Source: Rhizobium sp. Q54 (lineage in GTDB: Bacteria; Pseudomonadota; Alphaproteobacteria; Rhizobiales; Beijerinckiaceae). Taken from it: 22,261 nucleotides of DNA. The translations under genes and the position numbers were made by a program. The stretch spans positions 1-22,261 of the forward strand of contig CAMDKB010000016.1 of NCBI GenBank assembly GCA_945901195.1, in the 5' to 3' direction. Shown piece by piece: positions 1 to 7,548 of this stretch; positions within the stretch are counted from its first letter, which is position 1, and each line of letters begins with the position of its first letter. The notes under the pieces were generated by a model. That model saw only the letters and a list, made by a program, of their open reading frames with translations. It made no database searches and was not told the DNA's origin.

Positions 1-1
1 C

Positions 2-76
2 ATCATCGTGCGTGGCAAGCCGCTGGCCGCTGTCGTTTCCTCCATACCCTTCGTTCCCAATCGTTACAAGAGGTAA
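2..76 (+). CDS. gcvT: Aminomethyltransferase (glycine cleavage T-protein), C-terminal end only
   Basis: Only the last 24 codons and the TAA stop (74-76) are inside the window. They encode a C-terminus with VRGKPLAAVVSSIPFVPNRY, which fits the usual T-protein ending (VRGK..PA.V...PFV). T-protein transfers the aminomethyl carbon from lipoylated H-protein to tetrahydrofolate, releasing ammonia. The stop lies 3 bases before the gcvH start, and the gcvH ribosome-binding site (AGAGG) sits within these last codons, so the genes form one operon. The rest of the gene lies upstream of the window. Identification rests mainly on the short match plus the gcvH-gcvPA-gcvPB context. Confidence 0.85.
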   Translation: MIVRGKPLAAVVSSIPFVPNRYKR

Positions 77-79
77 GTC

Positions 80-457
80 ATGCCCAGCAGCTACTACACG
101 AAAGACCACGAATATATTCGCGTTGAAGGCGACACTGGAATTGTTGGCATCAGCGACTATGCACAGGAACAATTGGGTGACGTTGTTTTCGTCGAACTGC
201 CTGCCAAGGGCGCAAAGATCGGCAAGGGCGAACAGGCCGCTGTCGTTGAAAGCGTGAAGGCGGCAAGCGAAGTTTACGCGCCAGTTACAGGCGAAGTTCT
301 CGATATAAACGGCGCGCTGGAAGGCGAACCCGGCAAGGTCAATCAGGAACCCGCAGGTGATGGCTGGTTTTTCAAGCTCAAGATCACCGACTCCCGGCAA
401 CTCGAAGGACTGATGGATGAAAACGCCTATGCCGCTTATCTGAAAACGCTGGGTTGA
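80..457 (+). CDS. gcvH: Glycine cleavage system H protein
   Basis: This 125-residue protein is the lipoyl carrier of the glycine cleavage complex in the cytoplasm. It shuttles the aminomethyl group from P-protein to T-protein and returns reduced lipoate for reoxidation by the L-protein. The N-terminus (YYTKDHEYIRVEG) and the lipoyl-attachment motif ESVKAASE with the modified lysine at residue 60 are diagnostic. The length is normal for the family. The ATG has AGAGG about 7 bases upstream, inside the end of gcvT. The gene is followed after 4 bases by gcvPA, consistent with a gcvT-H-PA-PB operon. No frameshift or missing key residue is seen. Confidence 0.98.
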   Translation: MPSSYYTKDHEYIRVEGDTGIVGISDYAQEQLGDVVFVELPAKGAKIGKGEQAAVVESVKAASEVYAPVTGEVLDINGALEGEPGKVNQEPAGDGWFFKLKITDSRQLEGLMDENAYAAYLKTLG

Positions 458-461
458 ATCC

Positions 462-1799
462 ATGCGCTATCTCCCCATCACGCCCGATGATCGAACCCTC
501 ATGCTCGCGCGTATCGGCGTTGCCGGCATTGATGCTCTCTTTGCCGACGTGCCCGGCGACAAGCTCATGCACGGGCTGCCCCAATTGCCGTTGCGAAAGT
601 CCGAACTGGAAGTCGAACGGCTGCTGTCGCGCATGGCGGCGAAGAATATGCCTGCGTCTTCTGTGCCGTTCTTTGTTGGCGCTGGCGCCTACAAGCATCA
701 TGTGCCCGCCAGCGTCGATCATCTGATCCAGCGTTCTGAATTTCTCACCAGCTATACGCCCTATCAGCCCGAGATAACCCAGGGCACATTGCAAATGCTG
801 TTTGAATTTCAGACGCAGGTTGCAAACTTGACCGGCATGGAGGTCGCCAACGCATCCATGTACGACGGCTCGACTGGCTGCGCCGAGGCGGTGCTGATGT
901 CGCATCGTCTGACAAAACGCAAGAAGGCTGTGCTTTCCGGTGGCTTGCATCCCCATTACGCGGAAGTCGTGCGTACAATTTCGCATATGGCGAGCGATGA
1001 AGTGTCGACGTTGCCACCCGATGTGCAAGCGAGCGAGGATCTGCTGGCGCAGATTGACGAGACCATCTCATGTGTCGTTGTGCAATCGCCCGATGTCTTC
1101 GGCAATCTGCGCGACCTCAAGCCAATTGCTGACAAGTGCCATGCCCACGGCGCGCTGTTGATTGCGGTATTCACTGAAGCGGTTGCGCTGGGCATTGTCG
1201 AATCGCCCGGCGCTATGGGAGCGGATATTGTTGTGGGCGAAGGACAATCCATCGGGAATCCGCTGACGTTCGGCGGGCCCTATGTCGGCCTTTTCGCCAC
1301 GCGACAAAAATACGTTCGGCAGATGCCGGGCCGTCTGGCAGGCCAGACCCGCGACGCCCAGGGTAAACGCGGTTTTGTTCTTACCTTGTCGACACGCGAA
1401 CAGCACATACGCCGCGAGAAGGCGACGTCAAACATCTGCACCAATTCCGGTTTGTGCGCGCTGGCATTCTCGATTCACATGACGCTGCTGGGCGAAAATG
1501 GATTGCGCAAGCTCGCGCTTGTCAATCATGCCAATGCCGTGATGCTGGCCGATATGCTGGCCGCTTCAGGCATCGAAGTCTTGAACAAGACCTTCTTCAA
1601 TGAATTCACCATTCGCGTGAAAGGCGAGGCTGCGGCTGTTGTAGAAAAGCTTGCAGGTGAGGGGTTATTGGCAGGCGTGCCAGTGTCTCGCCTGCTGCCG
1701 GGCGCAGGCTGTGATGATTTGCTGATCGTCGCGAATACGGAAGTGAACACAGATGAAGATCGCGCCGCGCTTGTGGCTGCATTGAAGGGAGCCAAGTGA
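462..1799 (+). CDS. gcvPA: Glycine dehydrogenase (decarboxylating) subunit 1 (P-protein alpha half)
   Basis: This 445-residue protein is the N-terminal half of the PLP-dependent P-protein, which here is split in two. Together with GcvPB it decarboxylates glycine and loads the aminomethyl group onto lipoylated GcvH. The start MRYLPITPDDR, followed by FVGAGAYKHHVPASVDHL, SYTPYQPEITQGTLQMLFEFQ and NASMYDGSTGCAEA, is typical of GcvPA. The PLP-anchoring lysine belongs to the partner subunit and none is expected here. It starts 4 bases after gcvH and its TGA overlaps the gcvPB ATG by one base, which suggests translational coupling of the two halves. The length is normal (about 445-450). Confidence 0.97.
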   Translation: MRYLPITPDDRTLMLARIGVAGIDALFADVPGDKLMHGLPQLPLRKSELEVERLLSRMAAKNMPASSVPFFVGAGAYKHHVPASVDHLIQRSEFLTSYTPYQPEITQGTLQMLFEFQTQVANLTGMEVANASMYDGSTGCAEAVLMSHRLTKRKKAVLSGGLHPHYAEVVRTISHMASDEVSTLPPDVQASEDLLAQIDETISCVVVQSPDVFGNLRDLKPIADKCHAHGALLIAVFTEAVALGIVESPGAMGADIVVGEGQSIGNPLTFGGPYVGLFATRQKYVRQMPGRLAGQTRDAQGKRGFVLTLSTREQHIRREKATSNICTNSGLCALAFSIHMTLLGENGLRKLALVNHANAVMLADMLAASGIEVLNKTFFNEFTIRVKGEAAAVVEKLAGEGLLAGVPVSRLLPGAGCDDLLIVANTEVNTDEDRAALVAALKGAK

Positions 1800-3385
1800 T
1801 GCTCAACAATCAAGGCCGGCCTACAACGCCCGCCGCAGCGAACGAATCCGCACCGCGTCCCCACAAGACATTCACGGGCAATCGCGGCTTGCAACAGGAA
1901 GAAGCTCTGCTTTTTGAAACCGGCCGGCCGGATGTTTCGGGCGTCGATATCGACGAGCCCCAGCCGTTCATATCGCGCCTTGGCGCGCTCGAGCGCGCAA
2001 CGCCTCTCGATCTGCCAGGCTTTTCCGAGCCTGAAGCGGTTCGACATTATGTGCGCTTGTCGCAGAAGAATTATTCTATTGACGCAGGGCTCTATCCTCT
2101 TGGCTCCTGCACGATGAAACATAATCCGCGCCTCAATGAAAAGACGGCCCGCCTGCCGGGCTTTGCTGATATTCATCCTTTGCAACCGCAATCCACGATA
2201 CAGGGTGCGCTTGAACTCATTGGCGAACTCGAGCGCTGGCTGATCGAACTCACGGGTATGCATTCTGTCGCAATGTCGCCAAAGGCAGGCGCTCACGGCG
2301 AGGCATGCGGCATGATGGCGATCAAGGCAGCCATTGAAGCACGCGGCGAAGGCAAGACGCGCAATGTGGTGATCGTGCCCGATAGCGCCCATGGCACGAA
2401 CCCTGCGACGGCTGCGCTCATCGGCTACAGCGTGCGCGCGGTGCCGGCGCGCGAAGATGGTACGGTCAGCGCGCAAGCTGTACGCGCCGCGCTGGGGCCG
2501 GATGTTGCGGCGATCATGCTCACCAATCCCAATACATGCGGCCTGTTTGAAAAAGAGATCGTAGAGATTGCCAAAGCTGTTCACGATGCCGGCGGATATT
2601 TTTACTGCGACGGCGCCAACTTCAACGCCATCATGGGCAAGGTACGACCGGGCGATCTGGGTATCGACGCGATGCACATCAACCTGCACAAGACCTTTTC
2701 GACGCCCCATGGTGGCGGTGGTCCGGGCGCTGGCCCGGTGGTGATGTCAAGGGCCCTTTCGCCGTTTGTACCGCTGCCGGTCTTTTCGACAAGTGCAAGC
2801 AGCAGTGCGATCATTGAAAATGCCGTGGAACTTGCAGGCAGCGCGCAACATCCCTTTGGCCGCATGACCGCGTTTCATGGGCAGATGGGCATGTATGTGC
2901 GGGCGCTGACCTACATGCTCTCGCATGGCGCAGATGGCTTGAAGCAGGCGGCTGAAGATGCGGTGCTCAACGCGAATTACGTGCGCGCATGTCTGGCAGA
3001 TGTGATGTCCCTGCCTTTCGGCAATCGCCCCTGTATGCATGAGGCATTGTTCGACGACAAATGGCTGAAGGACACCGGCGTGACGACACTCGATTTCGCC
3101 AAGGCGATGATCGACGAAGGCTATCACCCCATGACAATGTATTTTCCGCTGGTGGTGCATGGCGCAATGTTGATCGAGCCGACGGAATCAGAATCTCTGG
3201 CTTCGCTCGATCTCTTCATCATGACCCTGCGCGATCTCGCCTTCAGCGCGAAGCGCGGAGAAACAGAGCGATTTACGCAGGCCCCGCAGCTTGCGCCGCG
3301 TCAGCGTCTCGATGAAACGCTTGCTGCACGAAAACCTGTCCTGCGCTGGACAAAGCCCGAAGCAATCAGCGAAGCTGCGGAGTAA
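1799..3385 (+). CDS. gcvPB: Glycine dehydrogenase (decarboxylating) subunit 2 (P-protein beta half)
   Basis: This 528-residue protein is the C-terminal, catalytic half of the split P-protein. The PLP-binding lysine is K298 in HINLHKTF, followed by the glycine-rich STPHGGGGPGAGPV. LGSCTMKHNPR and DSAHGTNPATA are further P-protein signatures. I chose the ATG at 1799, which overlaps the gcvPA stop by one base and has GAAGGGAG about 8 bases upstream. An in-frame GTG at 1796 would add one residue. The first 25 or so residues are Pro/Ala-rich and look like a nonconserved extension. The 3' end overlaps the convergent gene at 3366-3989 by 20 bases, and no separate terminator is visible. Confidence 0.97.
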   Translation: MLNNQGRPTTPAAANESAPRPHKTFTGNRGLQQEEALLFETGRPDVSGVDIDEPQPFISRLGALERATPLDLPGFSEPEAVRHYVRLSQKNYSIDAGLYPLGSCTMKHNPRLNEKTARLPGFADIHPLQPQSTIQGALELIGELERWLIELTGMHSVAMSPKAGAHGEACGMMAIKAAIEARGEGKTRNVVIVPDSAHGTNPATAALIGYSVRAVPAREDGTVSAQAVRAALGPDVAAIMLTNPNTCGLFEKEIVEIAKAVHDAGGYFYCDGANFNAIMGKVRPGDLGIDAMHINLHKTFSTPHGGGGPGAGPVVMSRALSPFVPLPVFSTSASSSAIIENAVELAGSAQHPFGRMTAFHGQMGMYVRALTYMLSHGADGLKQAAEDAVLNANYVRACLADVMSLPFGNRPCMHEALFDDKWLKDTGVTTLDFAKAMIDEGYHPMTMYFPLVVHGAMLIEPTESESLASLDLFIMTLRDLAFSAKRGETERFTQAPQLAPRQRLDETLAARKPVLRWTKPEAISEAAE

Positions 3386-3989
3386 TGGCAAGCGCACTGT
3401 CATGCCAGCGTGGGCGATATCCACGCCGGAGGACTTCGATCATGGCTGGCGGCGTCAGCACATCGACCACGCCGGATATTGGGGCTGCTGGCTGATACCC
3501 CTCGTGCGACCAACGCAAATGGTGTTGCGACCTGACAGCATAGGCATATCCATCGCGAGCAAACACCGCGCCCTCAGGTAGAGTGTCCGGTTCGCATTGG
3601 TAGGTGCGCTTGATTTTGCCGTTCAACCGTTCTGAATGGAGGCACCGGTCCATTTCATCAGCCTTGCGTGCTTCACCCGGCAAGAAAGGAAACAGCATCG
3701 CAAACGCTTTGGCGTCCGCGCGTCGGCATTCGAAACACGGGCGATGCCCGGCGGCAAGCGCCGTCACTTCATCAAGAAAAAAGAGTTCGGTATAGCCTGC
3801 GCCCCAGACGTTTCGCTTGCGGCCCGTGAACGCGCACACGCACGCAATCCATTGCCGAGACGCGTATTGGCGCAAACCCGGAGTGCGATCATCGCGATGA
3901 AATCTGCCACCGCGATTGCCCATCAAAGTGCCGCGCGCATTTGTTGCGATCAGCGTCCCGAAAGGATCGACGCGATTCTGGAGTGGCAA
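3366..3989 (-). CDS. Conserved protein of unknown function with CxxC motif
   Basis: This 207-residue protein resembles a conserved alphaproteobacterial family known to me only as hypothetical. Visible landmarks are the start MPLQNRVDPFG, an ARGTLMGNRG segment, C50 and C52, YTELFFLDE (about 66-74), ALAAGHRPCFECRR (about 78-90, with C85 and C88) and a MDRCLHSERLNG segment (about 113-124). The H/C-rich centre could bind a metal, but this is inference. The start is TTG at 3989, chosen because MP.QNRVDPFG matches my recollection of the family N-terminus. It begins 4 bases after the stop of the upstream L,D-transpeptidase gene, so the two are probably co-transcribed. Its 3' end overlaps gcvPB convergently. 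No transmembrane segment or signal peptide is evident. Confidence 0.8.
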   Translation of the reverse strand: MPLQNRVDPFGTLIATNARGTLMGNRGGRFHRDDRTPGLRQYASRQWIACVCAFTGRKRNVWGAGYTELFFLDEVTALAAGHRPCFECRRADAKAFAMLFPFLPGEARKADEMDRCLHSERLNGKIKRTYQCEPDTLPEGAVFARDGYAYAVRSQHHLRWSHEGYQPAAPISGVVDVLTPPAMIEVLRRGYRPRWHDSALAITPQLR

Positions 3990-3993
3990 GCGT

Positions 3994-5373
3994 CTAGTTC
4001 AGCGCAGCTGTGCGCGAACCACCGACTTTATCCATGTTATAGACATCGTCGCGGAAGTGCACGGTTCCATCGGCGCTGGCCCAGCCGGTCATATAAATCC
4101 AGGTGACCGGAACAGCTTGGGCAAGACGCACATCCTGACGCTTCTGCGTGGCGACCACCTTGAGCATGTTGGCTTTGCTCCAGCCGCCAGGCGTCTGCTG
4201 CAACAGCCATTCGGCAAGATCGAACACGCTCTCCACGCGGACACAGCCATGCGACAAGAAGCGATAATCTGCATTGAAAAAGCGCTTGGACGGCGTGTCG
4301 TGCATATAGACCGAATGATTGTTCGGCATATTGATGCGGATATTGCCTAGGGCATTGCTGTTGCCGGAATCCTGGCGCAATGTGTAGTTGACGCCCTGGC
4401 CGCCGGCCCAGTTCACAGAAGCCGGATTCACTTCCGCGCCTGAGCTGTCGAGCACCTTGATCTTGGCCCGCGAGAGATAGCCCGGATCGCGTTGCATCTT
4501 TGGCGCAATTTCATTTTTGATGATTGACGTTGGAACGGTCCACGTCGGGTTCAGATTGACGTTGACAACGCGCGTTGTGACCGTCGGTGATTGATGTTTC
4601 ACATCGCCCACCACCGCGACATATCGCCGGACAACGCGGCCGTTCTCCACTGCTTCCACATATGTTGAGGGTATATTCACGACCAGATAACGAGGACCGA
4701 ATGCGAAATCCATTCCCGCGATGCGCTGGGCGCTCGAAGCGAGCTGACGAAAACGAACGGCGGCGGGCACATTGATCGCAACCTGTGTCTTGCCAGAGAC
4801 GATCCCGGTTTGCTTGAGGCCCATGCGGAACTGATAGCGATTGACTGCGTCTGTCAGCGCAGGCGTCCAGGTGTCTCCGGTTGCCGAGCCGGCATCAAGG
4901 TCGCCTTCCAGTGCGAGCCGTTGTTTCAGGTCCGCGACACCCTTGCCCTTTGCGCCCGGGCTGAGGGCGGCAGTGATGCGCGGCCAGCCGCCGGCGTCTG
5001 CAATCGCTGCGTAACGTTCGGAAGCGCGGGCGGTAGAGAAAAAAGTCTCGGGCTGAAGTGTCGGCGTTGGATCATTGGGAACGGCGAATTCGCGCGCCGG
5101 CGCAGCCGGCCTTGGTTTGGGCTTAGGCTTGGCCGCCTGCGGCGCAGCAGCAGGGGCTGCCTGCGGGTCAGCGTGTCCACCGGGATAGGCCTGCGGGGCG
5201 GCAGGGGCGGGAGGTGCAGTAGGCGCTTCCAGGCGCGGAGCGGTTGTCGTCATGGGCGCAGGCGAAAGCATGCTCTGGGCGAAACTCTCGCCAGTCGCGC
5301 CTGAAAGGGTCAAGAATACGATTGCCGGCAAGCGCAGGGGCAACCGGGCGGCAAATGAGGTCACGTTCATCAT
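3994..5373 (-). CDS. L,D-transpeptidase (YcbB/LdtD-like), periplasmic
   Basis: This 459-residue exported protein likely makes 3-3 crosslinks in peptidoglycan or attaches substrates to it. Order of parts: signal peptide (1 to about 33, ending SFAQS), a Pro/Ala/Lys-rich linker (about 35-100), a peptidoglycan-binding-1-like segment (about 137-200, with LKQRLALEGDL) and a YkuD catalytic domain (about 225-400). The catalytic signature SHGCVRV contains H375 and C377, preceded by the HDTP motif at 358-361. The NPTWTVP and DPGYLSR segments are characteristic of the YcbB branch rather than the short ErfK type. It is shorter than E. coli YcbB (about 615 residues). ATG codons occur at 5373 and 5370, and no strong ribosome-binding site precedes either. 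It has its own promoter at 5396-5424 and is followed by the 207-residue gene. Confidence 0.93.
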   Translation of the reverse strand: MMNVTSFAARLPLRLPAIVFLTLSGATGESFAQSMLSPAPMTTTAPRLEAPTAPPAPAAPQAYPGGHADPQAAPAAAPQAAKPKPKPRPAAPAREFAVPNDPTPTLQPETFFSTARASERYAAIADAGGWPRITAALSPGAKGKGVADLKQRLALEGDLDAGSATGDTWTPALTDAVNRYQFRMGLKQTGIVSGKTQVAINVPAAVRFRQLASSAQRIAGMDFAFGPRYLVVNIPSTYVEAVENGRVVRRYVAVVGDVKHQSPTVTTRVVNVNLNPTWTVPTSIIKNEIAPKMQRDPGYLSRAKIKVLDSSGAEVNPASVNWAGGQGVNYTLRQDSGNSNALGNIRINMPNNHSVYMHDTPSKRFFNADYRFLSHGCVRVESVFDLAEWLLQQTPGGWSKANMLKVVATQKRQDVRLAQAVPVTWIYMTGWASADGTVHFRDDVYNMDKVGGSRTAALN

Positions 5374-5386
5374 CCAGTCTGGGGTT

Positions 5387-5424
5387 AATATAGTTAATAT
5401 ACAGGAAATCGTTTAAAGTGTGAA
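5387..5424 (-). promoter_or_regulatory. Sigma70-type promoter for the L,D-transpeptidase gene
   Basis: On the minus strand, TTCACA (5419-5424) and TATATT (5396-5401) are separated by exactly 17 bases, each matching the consensus at 5 of 6 positions. A second TATATT follows at 5387-5392 because the 9-base unit GTTAATATA (plus strand) is repeated in tandem at 5384-5392 and 5393-5401. Initiation would fall near 5389, leaving a leader of about 16 bases before the ATG at 5373. The -35 element lies inside an inverted repeat (5419-5442). The call is from sequence match only. Confidence 0.6.
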
Positions 5425-5442
5425 CCTGTCCCAGGGTTCACA
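5419..5442. promoter_or_regulatory. 24-base inverted repeat between lutC and the L,D-transpeptidase gene
   Basis: The arms TGTGAACC (5419-5426) and GGTTCACA (5435-5442) are perfect 8-base inverted copies around an 8-base centre that can extend the stem by two further pairs with a bulge. It begins one base after the lutC TGA stop. On the minus strand it is followed by CTTTAAAC, a weak T-run. It could act as the terminator of the lut operon or as an operator, since the right half on the minus strand contains the -35 box of the next gene. The sequence does not decide between these. Confidence 0.5.
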
Positions 5443-6114
5443 TCAATTACGTACGATGATGATATGCAGCCGCCGCGGACCATGTGCGCCCAGCAGCAGT
5501 TTCTGTTCGATATCCGCAGACCGGGACGGGCCCGTGATCATGTTGACTGTGCGGGGCATTTCGCCTTTGCCATAGGCTTTGCGGATCGCCGCCAGTGCAT
5601 CTTCATAAGTCGCAACGACACCAGCAGCCTTCAGGACAACGATGTGATTGTCCGGAAGAAAGTTCAATGTTGACGGGTTATGCGGGCCCGAAACGATAAC
5701 CAGCGTCCCTGTTTCCGCGACGCCTGCTTCGGCGTGGCTGACCGCGTTGAGATCGTCACCTTTGGATGCTCCGCGCGACAGCGCCAGTTGCGTTCCGTCC
5801 CAGGGCAGGCTGGTCAATCTGTTGTCTTCGCCCATGCGCAGGGTCGCGGGAAGATTCTGGTCGCGCAGGAAGCGGGCAATTTCCTGCGGCACCTTCGCGG
5901 CGGACTCTACAATTGCGACCGTGGCGGAAACGCTCTCAGCCTGTGATTTGAATGTGGCTAACCGCTGCGGGATATCGCCTTCCCCACGCTTGGGCCTGAT
6001 ACCTGCGCGCGCCTGATCAATGCGATTGCGAACGATGGCGCTGCGCGCGGCGTCGTCCGCCCGTACGCCCAGAGAACGGCGAATGTTGGAAAAGATTTCG
6101 TCCCGGGCGCTCAT
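5443..6114 (-). CDS. lutC: L-lactate utilisation protein LutC (YkgG family)
   Basis: This 223-residue protein is the LutC/YkgG component of the LutABC complex that oxidises L-lactate to pyruvate. Its exact catalytic part in the complex is not well defined. The start MSARDEIFSNIRRSLG, the central HAEAGVAETGTLV and SGPHNPSTLNFLPDNHIVV, and the ending TGPSRSADIEQKLLLGAHGPRRLHIIIV are typical. The reading frame stays open much further upstream (to 6564), but that part overlaps lutB. I chose the ATG at 6114 because it overlaps the lutB stop as ATGA and gives the normal length. It is the last gene of the lut operon. Confidence 0.95.
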   Translation of the reverse strand: MSARDEIFSNIRRSLGVRADDAARSAIVRNRIDQARAGIRPKRGEGDIPQRLATFKSQAESVSATVAIVESAAKVPQEIARFLRDQNLPATLRMGEDNRLTSLPWDGTQLALSRGASKGDDLNAVSHAEAGVAETGTLVIVSGPHNPSTLNFLPDNHIVVLKAAGVVATYEDALAAIRKAYGKGEMPRTVNMITGPSRSADIEQKLLLGAHGPRRLHIIIVRN

Positions 6115-7538
6115 CTGTCGCCTCCCTGCTTTTTCCACTGCGCCTGAAATGTGCTGCCTTGCGGCGCGGGCATGTCGCGATAATCGGTCCAGCCGCCGGC
6201 GAGTGGCAGCCAGCGGAAATGGCCTTTCGATTTGCCAGCCAAGGCCAGAAGTCGCATGGCCAGCGATGAAGTGAGCCGGTACAAGCGCGGACGCTTGGCG
6301 AAATAGGCCCAGATGCCCAACCCATACCGCACACTTGCGGGGGCAAGATGCCGCTCGAACTCTCGCTCGCGCCAATGACGCATCAGCTTTGGCAAGGGTA
6401 TATGCACGGGACACACGCTCTCGCAGCGCCCACAGAATGTCGATGCATTCGGTAGATGCCCGGCCTTGTCGACGCCGATCAGCGATGGCGTGAGAACAGC
6501 GCCCATGGGGCCGGGGTAAACCCACCCATAAGCATGGCCGCCTACAGCATGATAGACGGGACAATGGTTCATGCAGGCGCCACAGCGGATGCAGCGCAGC
6601 ATGTCCTGAAATTGCGTGCCCAGCATGTTCGAGCGGCCATTGTCCACCAGTACGACATGATATTCTTCGGGCCCATCCACGTCATCCGGTCTGCGTGGCC
6701 CCGTCGAAAGCGTCGTGTAAACGGACATGTCTTGTCCGGTCGCCGAGCGTGCGAGAACGCGCAGCATGGCGGACGCATCTTCCAGAGTGGGTATGAGTTT
6801 CTCGATTGAAGCCACAACAACATGCACTTTGGGCAGCAATTGCGTGAGGTCGCCATTGCCCTCGTTGGTCACGATGATCGAGGTCCCGGTTTCCGCGACA
6901 AGAAAATTCGCACCTGTCACGCCGATGTCGGAAGCCAGGAACTTACTGCGCAGAATGGCGCGCGCTTCCGCGAGCAAGGTTTCGGGTTCCTCCAGATTGC
7001 GGTCCGCAGGCAGATGTGTATGAACGCGGCGGAATTCAGCTTCCACATCCTCCTGATTGAGATGCACGGCGGGCGCGATGATATGTGAAGGCGCTTCGCC
7101 ACGAAGCTGGATGATATATTCGCCCAGATCCGTTTCAATGGCCGCCATGCCGTTGCGCTCAAGCGCTGCGTTCAGCCCGATTTCCTCCGACACCATGGAC
7201 TTTCCCTTGGTGACGGATTTCGCGCCACGCGCCTTGGCAAGATCGACGATGATCTGGCATGCCTCCTCGGATGTGCGCGCAAAATGCACATGCCCGCCTG
7301 CGGCAAGGACCTTTTTCTCATAGGCTTCCAGATAAAGGTCGATATGAGCAAGCACATGGTCGCGCAAGTCGCACGCCTGGTCGCGCAATGCCTCGAACTC
7401 CGGAAGATTTGCTGCGGCGACAGCCCGGCGTTCGATGAAATTTTGGCGAACGTTGCCAAGCGCCTTCTGCAATTGCATATCGTGCAACGCGTGATGCGCA
7501 TTCTGCTTGAATTGCGGCGATGTGGATTGGACGCTCAT
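6111..7538 (-). CDS. lutB: L-lactate utilisation iron-sulfur protein LutB (YkgF family)
   Basis: This 475-residue cytoplasmic protein is the iron-sulfur subunit of the LutABC L-lactate oxidation complex. An N-terminal LutB/LUD-type domain (about 60-300, with KSMVSEEIGLN at 113-123 and FLVAETGTSIIVTNEGN) precedes the ferredoxin-like cysteine motifs C316-x2-C-x2-C-x3-C326-P and C369-x2-C-x3-C376-P, which bind iron-sulfur clusters. The length is normal. The ATG at 7538 has GCAGGCAGG just upstream. It lies 10 bases after the stop of the membrane/spermidine-synthase-like gene and overlaps lutC by 4 bases, so all are one transcript. Confidence 0.96.
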   Translation of the reverse strand: MSVQSTSPQFKQNAHHALHDMQLQKALGNVRQNFIERRAVAAANLPEFEALRDQACDLRDHVLAHIDLYLEAYEKKVLAAGGHVHFARTSEEACQIIVDLAKARGAKSVTKGKSMVSEEIGLNAALERNGMAAIETDLGEYIIQLRGEAPSHIIAPAVHLNQEDVEAEFRRVHTHLPADRNLEEPETLLAEARAILRSKFLASDIGVTGANFLVAETGTSIIVTNEGNGDLTQLLPKVHVVVASIEKLIPTLEDASAMLRVLARSATGQDMSVYTTLSTGPRRPDDVDGPEEYHVVLVDNGRSNMLGTQFQDMLRCIRCGACMNHCPVYHAVGGHAYGWVYPGPMGAVLTPSLIGVDKAGHLPNASTFCGRCESVCPVHIPLPKLMRHWREREFERHLAPASVRYGLGIWAYFAKRPRLYRLTSSLAMRLLALAGKSKGHFRWLPLAGGWTDYRDMPAPQGSTFQAQWKKQGGDR

Positions 7539-7548
7539 CCTGCCTGCT

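Noticed and set aside
384..1028. 214-codon open frame on the minus strand
   Set aside because: It is antisense to the gcvH end and gcvPA, with no recognisable motif.
1526..2710. 394-codon open frame on the minus strand
   Set aside because: It is antisense to the gcvPA/gcvPB junction, both of which have clear family motifs. The product is rich in Arg, Cys and His with no recognisable domain, typical of shadow frames in GC-rich DNA.
6115..6564. Upstream in-frame extension of lutC
   Set aside because: It overlaps the iron-sulfur part of lutB. The ATGA overlap at 6111-6114 gives a normal-length LutC.
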